Source: Chitinophaga sp. SYP-B3965
GTDB taxonomy: Bacteria > Bacteroidota > Bacteroidia > Chitinophagales > Chitinophagaceae
Direction: 5' to 3'
DNA length: 64,000 nucleotides
Assembly (NCBI RefSeq): GCF_009647655.1
Contig: NZ_WJFD01000005.1
Location: 62,001 to 126,000 of the forward strand
Shown here: positions 1-7,678 of the stretch, piece after piece
How positions within the stretch are numbered: position 1 is the stretch's first letter
How the letters are laid out: each line of letters starts with the position of its first letter
Position numbers and translations under genes: made by a program
Notes under the pieces: model-generated
Seen by the model: only the letters and a program-made list of their open reading frames with translations
The model's database searches: none
What the model was told of the DNA's origin: nothing

Positions 1-395
1 AGGGAACTTTAGCCACCCGGATCCAGATGGCTGGTATGGGTATTCCTGCTTTTTTTACCCCGGCAGGGTATGGTACGGAAATAGCAGAAGGGAAAGAAAC
101 ACGCAATTTTGACGGTAAGGATTATCTCATGGAACTAGCTCTCCATGCGGATTTTGCATTGGTAAAAGCCTGGAAGGGCGATATCATGGGCAACCTTGTT
201 TTCAGGAAAACCACCCGGAACTTTTCTACTTCCATGGCAAAGGCAGGTAAGGTGACCATTGTAGAAGTGGAACATCTTGTACAACCGGGAGAACTGGATG
301 CGGATGAGATCCATGTAGCGGGAATTTATGTTCACCGCATTTTCCAGGGAAGCAATTATGAAAAGCGTATTGAACGTAAAACAGTGAAGATCTAA
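1..395 (+). CDS. scoA: 3-oxoacid CoA-transferase subunit A (5' end outside window)
   Basis: This is the C-terminal 131 residues of the alpha subunit of a succinyl-CoA:3-ketoacid (SCOT-type) CoA-transferase, which moves CoA between succinate and acetoacetate in ketone-body or branched-chain breakdown. The frame is open from base 3 to the left edge. The segment GTLATRIQ then GIPAFFTPAGYGT matches the glycine-rich CoA-binding region of this subunit, so the Met at position 27 is internal and the true start lies before the window. The subunit ends at TAA, 11 nt before subunit B, which makes a two-gene operon. The precise substrate (acetoacetate or another 3-oxoacid) cannot be read from sequence. 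Confidence 0.9.
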   Translation, partial: GTLATRIQMAGMGIPAFFTPAGYGTEIAEGKETRNFDGKDYLMELALHADFALVKAWKGDIMGNLVFRKTTRNFSTSMAKAGKVTIVEVEHLVQPGELDADEIHVAGIYVHRIFQGSNYEKRIERKTVKI

Positions 396-406
396 AATCA
401 ATTACA

Positions 407-1063
407 ATGGCTCTCGATAAATACGGTATCGCTAAACGCATTGCACAGGAACTGCAGGATGGCATGTATGTGAACCTTGGGATTGGCATTCCCACGCTTG
501 TATCCAATTTTGTTCCTTCCGGGATCTCCATCATGCTGCAATCTGAAAATGGTATGCTGGGCATGGGACCTTACCCCTTAGAAGAAGATATAGACGCAGA
601 CCTGATCAATGCAGGTAAAGAAACAGTAACAGTATTGCCCGGCGGCGCTTTTTTTGATTCCGCAGAAAGCTTTGGCATGATCCGCGCAGGGAAAGTAGAC
701 CTCACTGTGCTGGGGGCTATGGAAGTTTCTGATAACGGGGATATTGCTAACTGGAAGATCCCCGGTAAAATGGTGAAAGGAATGGGCGGCGCTATGGACC
801 TCGTGGCTTCTGCCAAGAATATCATAGTAGCCATGATGCATACCAACCCAAAAGGGGAAAGCAAATTACTACCCCAGTGTACACTGCCATTAACAGGTGT
901 GCATTGTGTTAAAAAGATCGTAACGGAACTGGCAGTATTGGAGGTAACCCCTGACGGATTTAAGCTGCTGGAGCGGGCGCCGGGTGTTCCTGTGGAAGAG
1001 ATTGTGGCTAAAACAGCCGGCCGGTTAATCGTAGAAGGAGAAATTCCTGAAATGGTAATATAA
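407..1063 (+). CDS. scoB: 3-oxoacid CoA-transferase subunit B
   Basis: This is the beta subunit of the SCOT-type CoA-transferase, at 218 residues the usual length for the family. It carries the catalytic glutamate in the motif SENGMLGMGP (about residues 46-55); family knowledge says this residue forms the covalent glutamyl-CoA intermediate. GLGIGIPTLV near the N-terminus and the GGAMDLV segment are also typical of this subunit. It starts with ATG 11 nt after subunit A and must work as an A/B heteromer. A class IV aminotransferase follows 15 nt downstream and may be co-transcribed. Confidence 0.93.
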   Translation: MALDKYGIAKRIAQELQDGMYVNLGIGIPTLVSNFVPSGISIMLQSENGMLGMGPYPLEEDIDADLINAGKETVTVLPGGAFFDSAESFGMIRAGKVDLTVLGAMEVSDNGDIANWKIPGKMVKGMGGAMDLVASAKNIIVAMMHTNPKGESKLLPQCTLPLTGVHCVKKIVTELAVLEVTPDGFKLLERAPGVPVEEIVAKTAGRLIVEGEIPEMVI

Positions 1064-1078
1064 TCGTAAATTAGAAGT

Positions 1079-1909
1079 ATGCAATTGTGTTATAACGGAA
1101 AATTCATGGCGAGTGATAGGCCATTGCTCACCGTAGATAATCGCAGTTTTCGCTATGGCGACGGATGTTTTGAGACGATGAAAGTCTATCAGGGACAACT
1201 GTTGTTGGCAGATCTTCATTTTGAAAGACTGATAGCGAGTTTGCATATCCTGCACTTCCACATTCCTGCGCATTTTTCTAAAGAATACTTTACCGGCCTG
1301 ATACAGGAACTTTGCCGCATGAACAATGTGAGCCCGCTGGCACGTGTAAGGCTTACCGTATGGCGCGCAGGAACCGGGTTGTACGATCCGGTTGATCATA
1401 CACCGCATTTCATTATCCAGTGCTGGGAATTGCCGAAGCATATCTTTGAATTGAACAATGCCGGCTTAAGGCTGGATGTATATGCGGATGCTACCAAATC
1501 CGGGGATAAACTGTCAAACATCAAATCCAACAACTGCCTCCCTTACATCATGGGAGCCTTATATGCCAAACAACATCAGCTGAGCGAAGTGTTGCTGTTG
1601 AACCATCGTGGCCGTGCAGCAGATACTACTATCGCTAATATCTTCGCGGTACAGGATGGAAAGATATTTACGCCGCCGCTGAGTGAAGGCTGTGTTTGTG
1701 GTGTAATGCGCAAACACTTGTTGCAGGCTGATCTTCCTTTTAAAATAGAAGAAAAGCCTCTCACTATTTCAGACCTCCAGGATGCGGAGGAGATCTTCCT
1801 CACCAATGCTATTTACGGGATCCGCTGGGTAGGGGAGTTCCGCAAAGTCAGTTATGGCAATGCAACAGCTGCTATCGTGCATGAACTGTTGTATGAATCT
1901 ATCTTATAA
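1079..1909 (+). CDS. Class IV (PLP) aminotransferase, BCAT/PabC-like
   Basis: This is a fold-type IV PLP enzyme of 276 residues. It starts with the typical SFRYGDGCFETMKVYQG segment (about residues 22-38). The likely PLP-binding lysine is in NIKSNNCLPYIMGALYA (about residue 142), and a TTIANIF segment corresponds to the cofactor phosphate-binding strand. The family contains branched-chain aminotransferases, D-amino acid transaminases and 4-amino-4-deoxychorismate lyase (PabC). The usual Glu-containing EASxSNIF motif is altered here to ADTTIANIF, so I do not assign the reaction. The next gene starts 2 nt after the stop, so the two are almost certainly co-transcribed. Confidence 0.8.
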   Translation: MQLCYNGKFMASDRPLLTVDNRSFRYGDGCFETMKVYQGQLLLADLHFERLIASLHILHFHIPAHFSKEYFTGLIQELCRMNNVSPLARVRLTVWRAGTGLYDPVDHTPHFIIQCWELPKHIFELNNAGLRLDVYADATKSGDKLSNIKSNNCLPYIMGALYAKQHQLSEVLLLNHRGRAADTTIANIFAVQDGKIFTPPLSEGCVCGVMRKHLLQADLPFKIEEKPLTISDLQDAEEIFLTNAIYGIRWVGEFRKVSYGNATAAIVHELLYESIL

Positions 1910-1911
1910 TT

Positions 1912-3189
1912 ATGGTAGCACTTTGCTGGTTACGCCGGGATCTCCGGCTCTCAGACCAGGCGGCTTTATATCATGCTTTACGCAGCGGTATGCCGGTTAT
2001 TCCTGTTTTTATTTTTGACACCAATATTCTGAATGATCTGGAGGATCGTGCCGATAAGCGATTGCAGTTCATCCATGATGTGTTGACGCAATTGCAACAG
2101 CAGCTGGTGAAAAAAGGAAGCACGCTGGATGTTTTCTATGGTACACCGGAACAGGCTTTTGCACACTGGACCAAGCGTTACAAAGTAAAAGCTGTTTTTA
2201 CCAATCATGATTACGAACCTTATGCACGTGAGCGGGATGCGGCTGTCAGCGTGCAATTGAAGGCATTGGGTATTCCTTTTCATACTTACAAGGATCAGGT
2301 GATCTTTGAAAAGGATGAAGTAGTGAAAGATAACGGAGAGCCCTACACGGTCTTCACCCCCTACAGCAAAAAGTGGAAGCTCAAACTGAATGATTTTTAT
2401 CTGAAGCCTTATCCGGCAGGGGAGGGGTTTTATCAGCAGCCACCATTACCTGTTCCTGCTTTGTCAGATATGGGTTTTGAAGCAACGGATAATAACTTCC
2501 CTGATAAAGATATTGAAGAAGCCTTGCTGCGCCACTATGATAAAACAAGGGATTTTCCCGCTGTGGACGGCACTTCCAGGCTAAGTGTACACCTGCGTTT
2601 TGGCACTATCAGCATCAGGGCGCTGGCACAAAGAGCAAGGCAACTGAATGAAGTATTCCTGAATGAATTGATCTGGCGGGATTTCTATCAAATGATCTTA
2701 TGGCATTTCCCGCAGGTGGTGCATCAGTCTTTTAAGAAGGAATACGATGGTATAATGTGGCGCAATAATGAAAAGGAATTTCAGCGCTGGTGTGAAGGAC
2801 AAACTGGTTATCCTATTGTAGATGCGGGGATGCGGGAACTGAATGCAACGGGATATATGCATAACCGTGTGAGGATGATTGTTGCCAGTTTCCTCACCAA
2901 ACATCTACTGATAGACTGGCGATGGGGAGAAGCTTACTTCGCGAAAAAGTTATTGGATTATGATCTGGCGGCTAACAACGGAGGCTGGCAATGGGCCGCT
3001 GGCAGCGGTTGTGATGCAGCTCCTTATTTCCGTGTATTCAATCCCACCTTGCAAACGCAGAAGTTTGACAAGGACTTGTTATACATTGGTAAATGGGTGA
3101 CGGAAATAGATAGCCCACCCATAGTAGAACATGATGTAGCCCGAAAACGTGCCCTGGAAGTATACGGCAAGGCATTAAAAAAATCCTAA
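1912..3189 (+). CDS. phrB: Cryptochrome/deoxyribodipyrimidine photo-lyase family protein
   Basis: This 425-residue protein has the photolyase architecture: an N-terminal Rossmann-like antenna-chromophore domain (CWLRRDLRLSDQAAL at the start, about residues 1-130) and a C-terminal helical FAD-binding domain. The C-terminal domain carries MHNRVRM (about residue 325) and, near residues 365-385, GGWQWAAGSGCDAAPYFR, which belong to the FAD pocket. The Trp-rich segment is where the electron-transfer tryptophans lie in the family. The length and motifs fit a class I CPD photolyase, which repairs pyrimidine dimers using blue light. A regulatory cryptochrome is less likely. The gene overlaps the convergent mqnD by 4 nt at its stop. 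Confidence 0.9.
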   Translation: MVALCWLRRDLRLSDQAALYHALRSGMPVIPVFIFDTNILNDLEDRADKRLQFIHDVLTQLQQQLVKKGSTLDVFYGTPEQAFAHWTKRYKVKAVFTNHDYEPYARERDAAVSVQLKALGIPFHTYKDQVIFEKDEVVKDNGEPYTVFTPYSKKWKLKLNDFYLKPYPAGEGFYQQPPLPVPALSDMGFEATDNNFPDKDIEEALLRHYDKTRDFPAVDGTSRLSVHLRFGTISIRALAQRARQLNEVFLNELIWRDFYQMILWHFPQVVHQSFKKEYDGIMWRNNEKEFQRWCEGQTGYPIVDAGMRELNATGYMHNRVRMIVASFLTKHLLIDWRWGEAYFAKKLLDYDLAANNGGWQWAAGSGCDAAPYFRVFNPTLQTQKFDKDLLYIGKWVTEIDSPPIVEHDVARKRALEVYGKALKKS

Positions 3190-3974
3190 ACCCCCGCCAT
3201 CTCCTTCAACTTCGCCACCGCAATCTTTCCTTCTTCTCCCAGATCCAGGCTAAATTTATTTACGTAAAGATCAATATGCTGGCGCATTACCTGCTCATCC
3301 ATTTCCTGTGCATGCGCTGTTACATAAGATGATAATGTGGGATACCCAAAGAAAGCATGTTGAAGGCTGGAGTGGATCAGTTTATCTACCTTTTGCTGCA
3401 CAGCTTCCGGAAGATCCTTCCGGATAAAGATCCCGCCCAGCGGAATAGGCTGCCCTGTTGTAGCTTCCCAGAATTCTCCCAGGTCTATCAATTTCACCAG
3501 ACCTTTTAACTGGTAAGTGAAACGGTTCTCATGAATGATCACACCGGCATCCACATCTCCGTTTAATACGGCATTTTCAATATCGGAAAACAGCATGATC
3601 TTCTTATTGACAGCACCCGGAAACGCAATACGGAAAAGGAGGTTAGCCGTTGTATTCTCACCGGGAATAGCAATGGTGAGATCCTTTATTTCTGTAAGAG
3701 GAATATCTTTTCTGGCAATCAGTAATGGTCCGCAACCACGGCCCAATGCGCTGCCACTGTTCAGCAGTCTGTATGTATCTGCTACTTTGAGTCCTGCGGC
3801 AAAGCTCAGTTTTGTGATGTCCAGCTTGCCTTGTAAAGCCCATTGGTTGAGGGTTTCCACATCTTCCAGTTTCGTCTCAAAACTAAATCCTTCCGTATCT
3901 ATTTTCTGATTCACCAGTGCGTCGAAGATGAAGGTATCATTCGGGCAGGGCGAAAATCCTAATGTCAGATGCAT
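3186..3974 (-). CDS. mqnD: 1,4-dihydroxy-6-naphthoate synthase
   Basis: This is the last dedicated enzyme of the early futalosine branch of menaquinone synthesis; it converts cyclic dehypoxanthinylfutalosine to 1,4-dihydroxy-6-naphthoate. The 262-residue protein is of normal size and has the periplasmic-binding-protein-like fold signature LGFSPCPNDTFIFDAL at the N-terminus. KLDITKLSFAA and the later GIFIRKDLP segment also match the family. It lies 8 nt downstream of mqnB on the same strand, so two steps of one pathway form an operon. Its stop overlaps the convergent photolyase stop by 4 nt. Confidence 0.93.
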   Translation of the reverse strand: MHLTLGFSPCPNDTFIFDALVNQKIDTEGFSFETKLEDVETLNQWALQGKLDITKLSFAAGLKVADTYRLLNSGSALGRGCGPLLIARKDIPLTEIKDLTIAIPGENTTANLLFRIAFPGAVNKKIMLFSDIENAVLNGDVDAGVIIHENRFTYQLKGLVKLIDLGEFWEATTGQPIPLGGIFIRKDLPEAVQQKVDKLIHSSLQHAFFGYPTLSSYVTAHAQEMDEQVMRQHIDLYVNKFSLDLGEEGKIAVAKLKEMAGV

Positions 3975-3982
3975 GATTCAAT

Positions 3983-4627
3983 CTATTTTATCGTCTGCAA
4001 TATACTGCGGAGTGTATTATTCAGATTCGTTACGGCGAGTGGAATATTCCATTTGCTTTTGTCCCGCACTTCCACATAATTTGAAATGGTGCGGAGTTGC
4101 AGGAAAGGAATATTTTCCATCAGGCAGCAATAATGAAAGGCCGCGCCTTCCATACTTTCAATGTCCGGCTGGTACTTTTCTTCCAGGCGGGTGATGGTAG
4201 CAGCGGAACCACTGACCATATTAACCGTAACCCCCCGCGCTTTACGTAAGCCAAAATCAGGGGATGTATTCGGTAAATAATTATGTGTAAAGGGTGCCAT
4301 ATCAGCCTTCCATAAGCCAATATCAAAGAGGTCTTTATATTGGTCGTTATCCTCTACCCCCAGGTCCCCCAGCACTTCCTGTTCTATTACCACCGTTTCC
4401 CCAATGGGCCAGCTGTGCTGGAAACTTCCGGCAATACCCGCCTGTATGGCCAGATCCGGTCTTTTTTTGGCAAAATATTTACCCAGGTGATAAGCCGTGC
4501 TGAACATCCCGATCCCTGTGATCATCACCTCCACTTCGATTTGTCCGTTTATTGTAACTTCTTCTTTCAGCCAGTTGATCAAAGGTTTGATCTCTGGCTC
4601 TGTAGCAGCTGTGACCAATACTTTCAT
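3983..4627 (-). CDS. mqnB: Futalosine hydrolase
   Basis: This is a nucleosidase of the PNP/UDP phosphorylase superfamily that removes hypoxanthine from futalosine in menaquinone synthesis. MKVLVTAATEPEI at the start and IESMEGAAFHYCCL (the purine/ribose-binding Glu) are the clear family marks; the protein is 214 residues. A longer frame opens five codons upstream (at 4642), but a -7 promoter element TACCTTTG lies at 4639-4632, inside that extension. The ATG at 4627 is therefore the probable start, only 4 nt after the element, which suggests a leaderless mRNA. It is followed by mqnD in the same operon. Confidence 0.92.
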   Translation of the reverse strand: MKVLVTAATEPEIKPLINWLKEEVTINGQIEVEVMITGIGMFSTAYHLGKYFAKKRPDLAIQAGIAGSFQHSWPIGETVVIEQEVLGDLGVEDNDQYKDLFDIGLWKADMAPFTHNYLPNTSPDFGLRKARGVTVNMVSGSAATITRLEEKYQPDIESMEGAAFHYCCLMENIPFLQLRTISNYVEVRDKSKWNIPLAVTNLNNTLRSILQTIK

Positions 4628-4631
4628 TCTG

Positions 4632-4639
4632 CAAAGGTA
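4632..4639 (-). promoter_or_regulatory. -7 promoter element of mqnB (leaderless candidate)
   Basis: TACCTTTG read on the minus strand matches the Bacteroidota consensus TAnnTTTG exactly. The mqnB ATG begins 4 nt after it, about where transcription should start. I see no good -33 TTG at the expected distance. Confidence 0.6.
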
Positions 4640-4672
4640 CATTGCCCAACGGGTACTCTCGTCTAATTGCGT

Positions 4673-4680
4673 TATTTTTG
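4673..4680 (+). promoter_or_regulatory. -7 promoter element of queD-folE
   Basis: TATTTTTG matches TAnnTTTG. It lies 22 nt before the ATG at 4703 and is divergent from the mqnB element 34 nt away, so the two operons share a very compact intergenic region. It supports the ATG at 4703 rather than the TTG at 4667. Confidence 0.55.
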
Positions 4681-4702
4681 CAGAAATTTATTAAGAAATA
4701 AA

Positions 4703-5116
4703 ATGATCTATTTAACGCGCGTGGAGCATTTTAATGCGGCACACAAGTTATTCAACCCGCATTGGAGCAAGGAGCAAAACCTGGAAGTATTTGGCAAATG
4801 TGCTAATGACAACTGGCATGGGCATAATTACGACCTGCATGTAACGGTGAAAGGTAATCCTGATCCGGAAACAGGTTTTGTATTCAATGCCAAGACCCTG
4901 GGTGTGCTTATCAAAGACCTCGTCATCGAGAAGATGGACCATAAGAACCTGAACATGGATGTTGATTTCATGGCAGGCAAATTCACTTCTGCGGAGAATG
5001 TGGCTATTGCTATCTGGGAACAACTGGAAAAGGCGCTGCCGGATACCGTTCAGCTGCATTGTATTAAACTGTATGAAACTGCCAAGATCTACGTAGAGTA
5101 CTTCGGTGGCAAATAA
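4703..5116 (+). CDS. queD: 6-carboxytetrahydropterin synthase / 6-pyruvoyl-tetrahydropterin synthase family
   Basis: This T-fold enzyme of 137 residues converts 7,8-dihydroneopterin triphosphate to 6-carboxytetrahydropterin in queuosine (7-deazaguanine) synthesis. The zinc ligands are visible: His in FNAAHKLF (about residue 14) and the two His of the WHGHNYDL motif. The catalytic Cys is in FGKCANDN. The start at 4703 gives MIYLTRVEHF and lies after the promoter element. folE follows after 18 nt; its product makes the pteridine substrate for QueD, so the pair is a functional unit. queE, the next step, is far away at 59906-60526. Confidence 0.92.
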   Translation: MIYLTRVEHFNAAHKLFNPHWSKEQNLEVFGKCANDNWHGHNYDLHVTVKGNPDPETGFVFNAKTLGVLIKDLVIEKMDHKNLNMDVDFMAGKFTSAENVAIAIWEQLEKALPDTVQLHCIKLYETAKIYVEYFGGK

Positions 5117-5134
5117 GCGATAATAAATACAGAC

Positions 5135-5740
5135 ATGGCTTACAAGAAGGAAGAAAAATTCGACGAGAAAGTAACATCCGGTTTAATAGAGCATTACAGG
5201 GGAGCAATAGAATTGCTGGGAGAAGATCCGGAAAGAGAGGGCCTGCTCAAAACGCCGGAACGCATGGCAAAAGCAATGCAGTACCTGACGCAGGGATACG
5301 AAATGGATGCGAAAGCGATCCTCAACGGAGCAAAATTCACAGAGTCCTACAGCGAAATGGTGATTGTAAAGGATATAGAATTGTATTCCATGTGTGAGCA
5401 CCATATGCTGCCTTTTTTCGGGAAAGCACATGTAGCGTATATCCCTAATGGTTATATCACCGGCCTGAGCAAAATTGCCAGGGTGGTAGATGTATTCTCC
5501 CGCAGGATGCAGGTACAGGAACGTTTAACGCATCAGATCCTGGACGCTATCCAGGAAACACTGGAACCGCAGGGCGTGGCAGTGGTGATAGAAGCGCAAC
5601 ATCTTTGCATGATGATGCGTGGTGTGTCCAAACAGAATTCGGTGACTACCACTTCGGCATTCAGCGGTCAGTTTGAACATCCCGCTACCCGTGCAGAATT
5701 TATGAAACTGATCAGTTCAGACCTTATCAGCAGAAGATAA
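5135..5740 (+). CDS. folE: GTP cyclohydrolase I
   Basis: This enzyme opens GTP to 7,8-dihydroneopterin triphosphate, the entry point for both folate and queuosine synthesis. The 201-residue length is normal. The zinc/active-site segment SMCEHHMLPFFG (about residues 87-98) and the later LCMMMRGV segment supply the Cys and His ligands known in the family. NGYITGLSKIARVVD is the conserved core. It is the second gene of a queD-folE operon. The stop is followed by a perfect inverted repeat at 5753-5807. Confidence 0.96.
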   Translation: MAYKKEEKFDEKVTSGLIEHYRGAIELLGEDPEREGLLKTPERMAKAMQYLTQGYEMDAKAILNGAKFTESYSEMVIVKDIELYSMCEHHMLPFFGKAHVAYIPNGYITGLSKIARVVDVFSRRMQVQERLTHQILDAIQETLEPQGVAVVIEAQHLCMMMRGVSKQNSVTTTSAFSGQFEHPATRAEFMKLISSDLISRR

Positions 5741-5752
5741 ATAAGCGCATAT

Positions 5753-5807
5753 AAAAATTATGGTTTAACATGGCATACTCCGGTAGCTAGGTTAAACCAT
5801 AATTTTT
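5753..5807. repeat. Perfect 17-bp inverted repeat between folE and fabD
   Basis: The arms are 5753-5769 (AAAAATTATGGTTTAAC) and 5791-5807, its exact reverse complement, with a 21-nt spacer. The stem is AT-rich and ends in a T run, so it could be a weak folE terminator. The perfect 17-bp match with a long loop could also be a protein-binding operator next to the fabD promoter. Confidence 0.75.
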
Positions 5808-5811
5808 TACA

Positions 5812-5819
5812 TATATTTG
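5812..5819 (+). promoter_or_regulatory. -7 promoter element of fabD
   Basis: TATATTTG matches TAnnTTTG, 35 nt before the fabD ATG and 5 nt after the inverted repeat. The inverted repeat would cover the -33 region. Confidence 0.6.
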
Positions 5820-5854
5820 CTCGCTGATAATTAATGTAATACAAATCGTAACCA

Positions 5855-6763
5855 ATGAAACACGCTTACGTTTTTCCAGGCCAGGGTTCCCAGTTCCAGG
5901 GAATGGGCAAAAGTTTTTACGACAATAATCCCAAAGCGAAATCTTTATTCGAGAGAGCGAATGAAATTCTGGGTTTCCGCATTTCTGATATCATGTTTAC
6001 CGGAACAGACGAGGACCTTAAGCAGACCAATGTAACGCAGCCCGCTGTGTTCCTGCATTCTGTGATCGGTTTCCTTTGCCTGGATAATCCTACGCCGGCT
6101 ATGACAGCCGGCCATTCCCTGGGGGAGTTTTCTGCCCTGGTAGCCAATGGCACCCTGGCTTTTGAAGATGCGCTGCGCCTGGTAGCCATCCGTGCCAATG
6201 CCATGCAAAAAGCCTGTGAAGCTACACCCAGCACAATGGCGGTAGTATTAGGGCTGGAAGATGCAAAAGTAGAAGAGATCTGTGCTACCATCACAGATGA
6301 TGTGGTAGTACCGGCTAATTATAATTGCCCCGGTCAGCTGGTGATCTCCGGAACCGTTCCTGCTGTGGAACGTGCTATGGAACTGATGAAAGCAGCCGGC
6401 GCCAAAAGAGCTATGCTGTTGCCGGTAGGTGGCGCTTTCCATTCTCCCCTGATGGCTCCGGCCCAGGCTGAGTTGCGTGATGCTATTGAAAAAATGACCT
6501 TTAATACCCCTATTTGCCCTGTGTACCAAAACGTGGTGGCAAAAGCAGTATCAGATCCGGCGGAGATCAAGCAAAACCTGATCAGCCAGCTCACGGGTGC
6601 CGTAAAATGGACGCAGTGTGTACAAGCAATGATAGCAGATGGCGCTTTGCATTTTACAGAAGTTGGCCCCGGTAAAGTATTGCAGGGACTGATCGGTAAG
6701 ATCGATAAAATAGCAGTAACAGATGGTATCTCCACTGGTTTGGAAGAAGCCGTAGCAAAATAA
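5855..6763 (+). CDS. fabD: Malonyl-CoA:ACP transacylase
   Basis: FabD loads malonyl groups onto acyl carrier protein for type II fatty-acid synthesis. The 302-residue protein has the family start FPGQGSQFQGMGK, the nucleophile Ser88 in GHSLGEFSALVA, and the catalytic His in GGAFHSPLM (about residue 197). It has its own promoter-like element and a strong terminator right after the stop (6765-6799), so it appears to be a single-gene transcription unit. fabH, the first condensing enzyme, is 4 kb downstream on the other strand. Confidence 0.96.
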   Translation: MKHAYVFPGQGSQFQGMGKSFYDNNPKAKSLFERANEILGFRISDIMFTGTDEDLKQTNVTQPAVFLHSVIGFLCLDNPTPAMTAGHSLGEFSALVANGTLAFEDALRLVAIRANAMQKACEATPSTMAVVLGLEDAKVEEICATITDDVVVPANYNCPGQLVISGTVPAVERAMELMKAAGAKRAMLLPVGGAFHSPLMAPAQAELRDAIEKMTFNTPICPVYQNVVAKAVSDPAEIKQNLISQLTGAVKWTQCVQAMIADGALHFTEVGPGKVLQGLIGKIDKIAVTDGISTGLEEAVAK

Positions 6764-6764
6764 T

Positions 6765-6799
6765 TTAAAAGCCGGGGAAGCACATTCCCCGGCTTTTAA
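6765..6799 (+). terminator. Intrinsic terminator of fabD
   Basis: A 15-bp perfect stem (arms 6765-6779 and 6785-6799, core AGCCGGGGAA) with a 5-nt loop starts 1 nt after the fabD stop and is flanked by T residues. Confidence 0.85.
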
Positions 6800-6849
6800 T
6801 ATGTAACTTTTTCAGCCCTGTACCCGTTCTAAGAGAACAAACCGATCCC

Positions 6850-7233
6850 ATGCGCCTAGCATTACTCCTTGCCTTAACCAGCCTGATGGCATGTAGCAAA
6901 TCCGACCAATATGAAGACCGTTGGATAGAAACAAGTCAGCGTCAGGAAGTTATCGTATTCAAACATGAAGAAAAATCTACCCTGCCAGGCACTACTGCTA
7001 CCGGAACAGAAGGAAGTTTTTATTTTCAATCCCGCAAATTACCAGATTATGTTAGCCGCGCCAATGAATCCGGTATCTACTATTACACCATAGAAGGAGA
7101 TAGTTTGCTCCTCAAAACCCGCCAGCAGAAATTCTATTTCAAAATGGCGGTGGATAAAAAGAGCTTCACTATCGGGCGGTTCTTTGTTGATCCCGGGGGG
7201 CTGCCACAGGATTTGATCTTTGAGAAACAGTAA
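6850..7233 (+). CDS. Small hypothetical lipoprotein
   Basis: This is a 127-residue protein that I do not recognise. It has a clear lipoprotein signal: a short hydrophobic stretch LALLLALTSL followed by MACSKSD, with the lipidated Cys at about residue 15. The remainder is predicted soluble and beta-rich (YYYTIEGDSLLLKTRQQKF), in the manner of small lipocalin-like envelope lipoproteins. Its last 65 nt overlap the 3' end of the convergent GNAT gene. No function can be assigned. Confidence 0.75.
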   Translation: MRLALLLALTSLMACSKSDQYEDRWIETSQRQEVIVFKHEEKSTLPGTTATGTEGSFYFQSRKLPDYVSRANESGIYYYTIEGDSLLLKTRQQKFYFKMAVDKKSFTIGRFFVDPGGLPQDLIFEKQ

Positions 7234-7678
7234 ATTCAATACTGGCGTTCCACCATTCCGGATCAAACTTAGCGTTATATTTTTTATAGAAATTGATAGC
7301 TGGCTCATTCCATTCCAGTACCTGCCAAACCATGCCTGAGAAGTTTTTCTCGCCAGCTTCTTCTATCAGTTTATCGAACAATAATTTACCAAGCCCCTGA
7401 CCCCGGGAGGCCTCAGACACCACCAGATCCTCCAGGAACATACGGCAACCTTTCCAGGTAGAATACCGGATGTAGTACAAAGCAATCCCTTGCACCACGC
7501 CGTCTACTTCTGCTACAAATGCCCACCACACAGGGTTTGGCCCAAAGCCGCTTTCTTCAAAATGTTCTTGTGTAACCGTTACTTCCTGCGGCGCTTTTTC
7601 ATATAAAGCCAGTTCCCGCACCAGTTCCATCATCCGTGGGCAATCTGCTTTTTCCGCTTTACGAATTATTATGCTCAT
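7169..7678 (-). CDS. GNAT family N-acetyltransferase (diamine acetyltransferase-like)
   Basis: This 169-residue GNAT acetyltransferase uses acetyl-CoA to acetylate an amine. The acetyl-CoA pyrophosphate loop is seen as SRGQGLGKLL (about residues 90-99), with LEDLVVSE before it and WNEPAINFYKKYNAKF after it, a layout like the spermidine/thialysine acetyltransferase (SSAT) group. The start ATG overlaps the stop of the upstream PLP-enzyme gene by 4 nt (ATGA), so translation is probably coupled. The last 20 or so residues, after IEFTV, look like a non-conserved tail read into the opposite lipoprotein gene. Confidence 0.85.
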   Translation of the reverse strand: MSIIIRKAEKADCPRMMELVRELALYEKAPQEVTVTQEHFEESGFGPNPVWWAFVAEVDGVVQGIALYYIRYSTWKGCRMFLEDLVVSEASRGQGLGKLLFDKLIEEAGEKNFSGMVWQVLEWNEPAINFYKKYNAKFDPEWWNASIEFTVSQRSNPVAAPRDQQRTAR

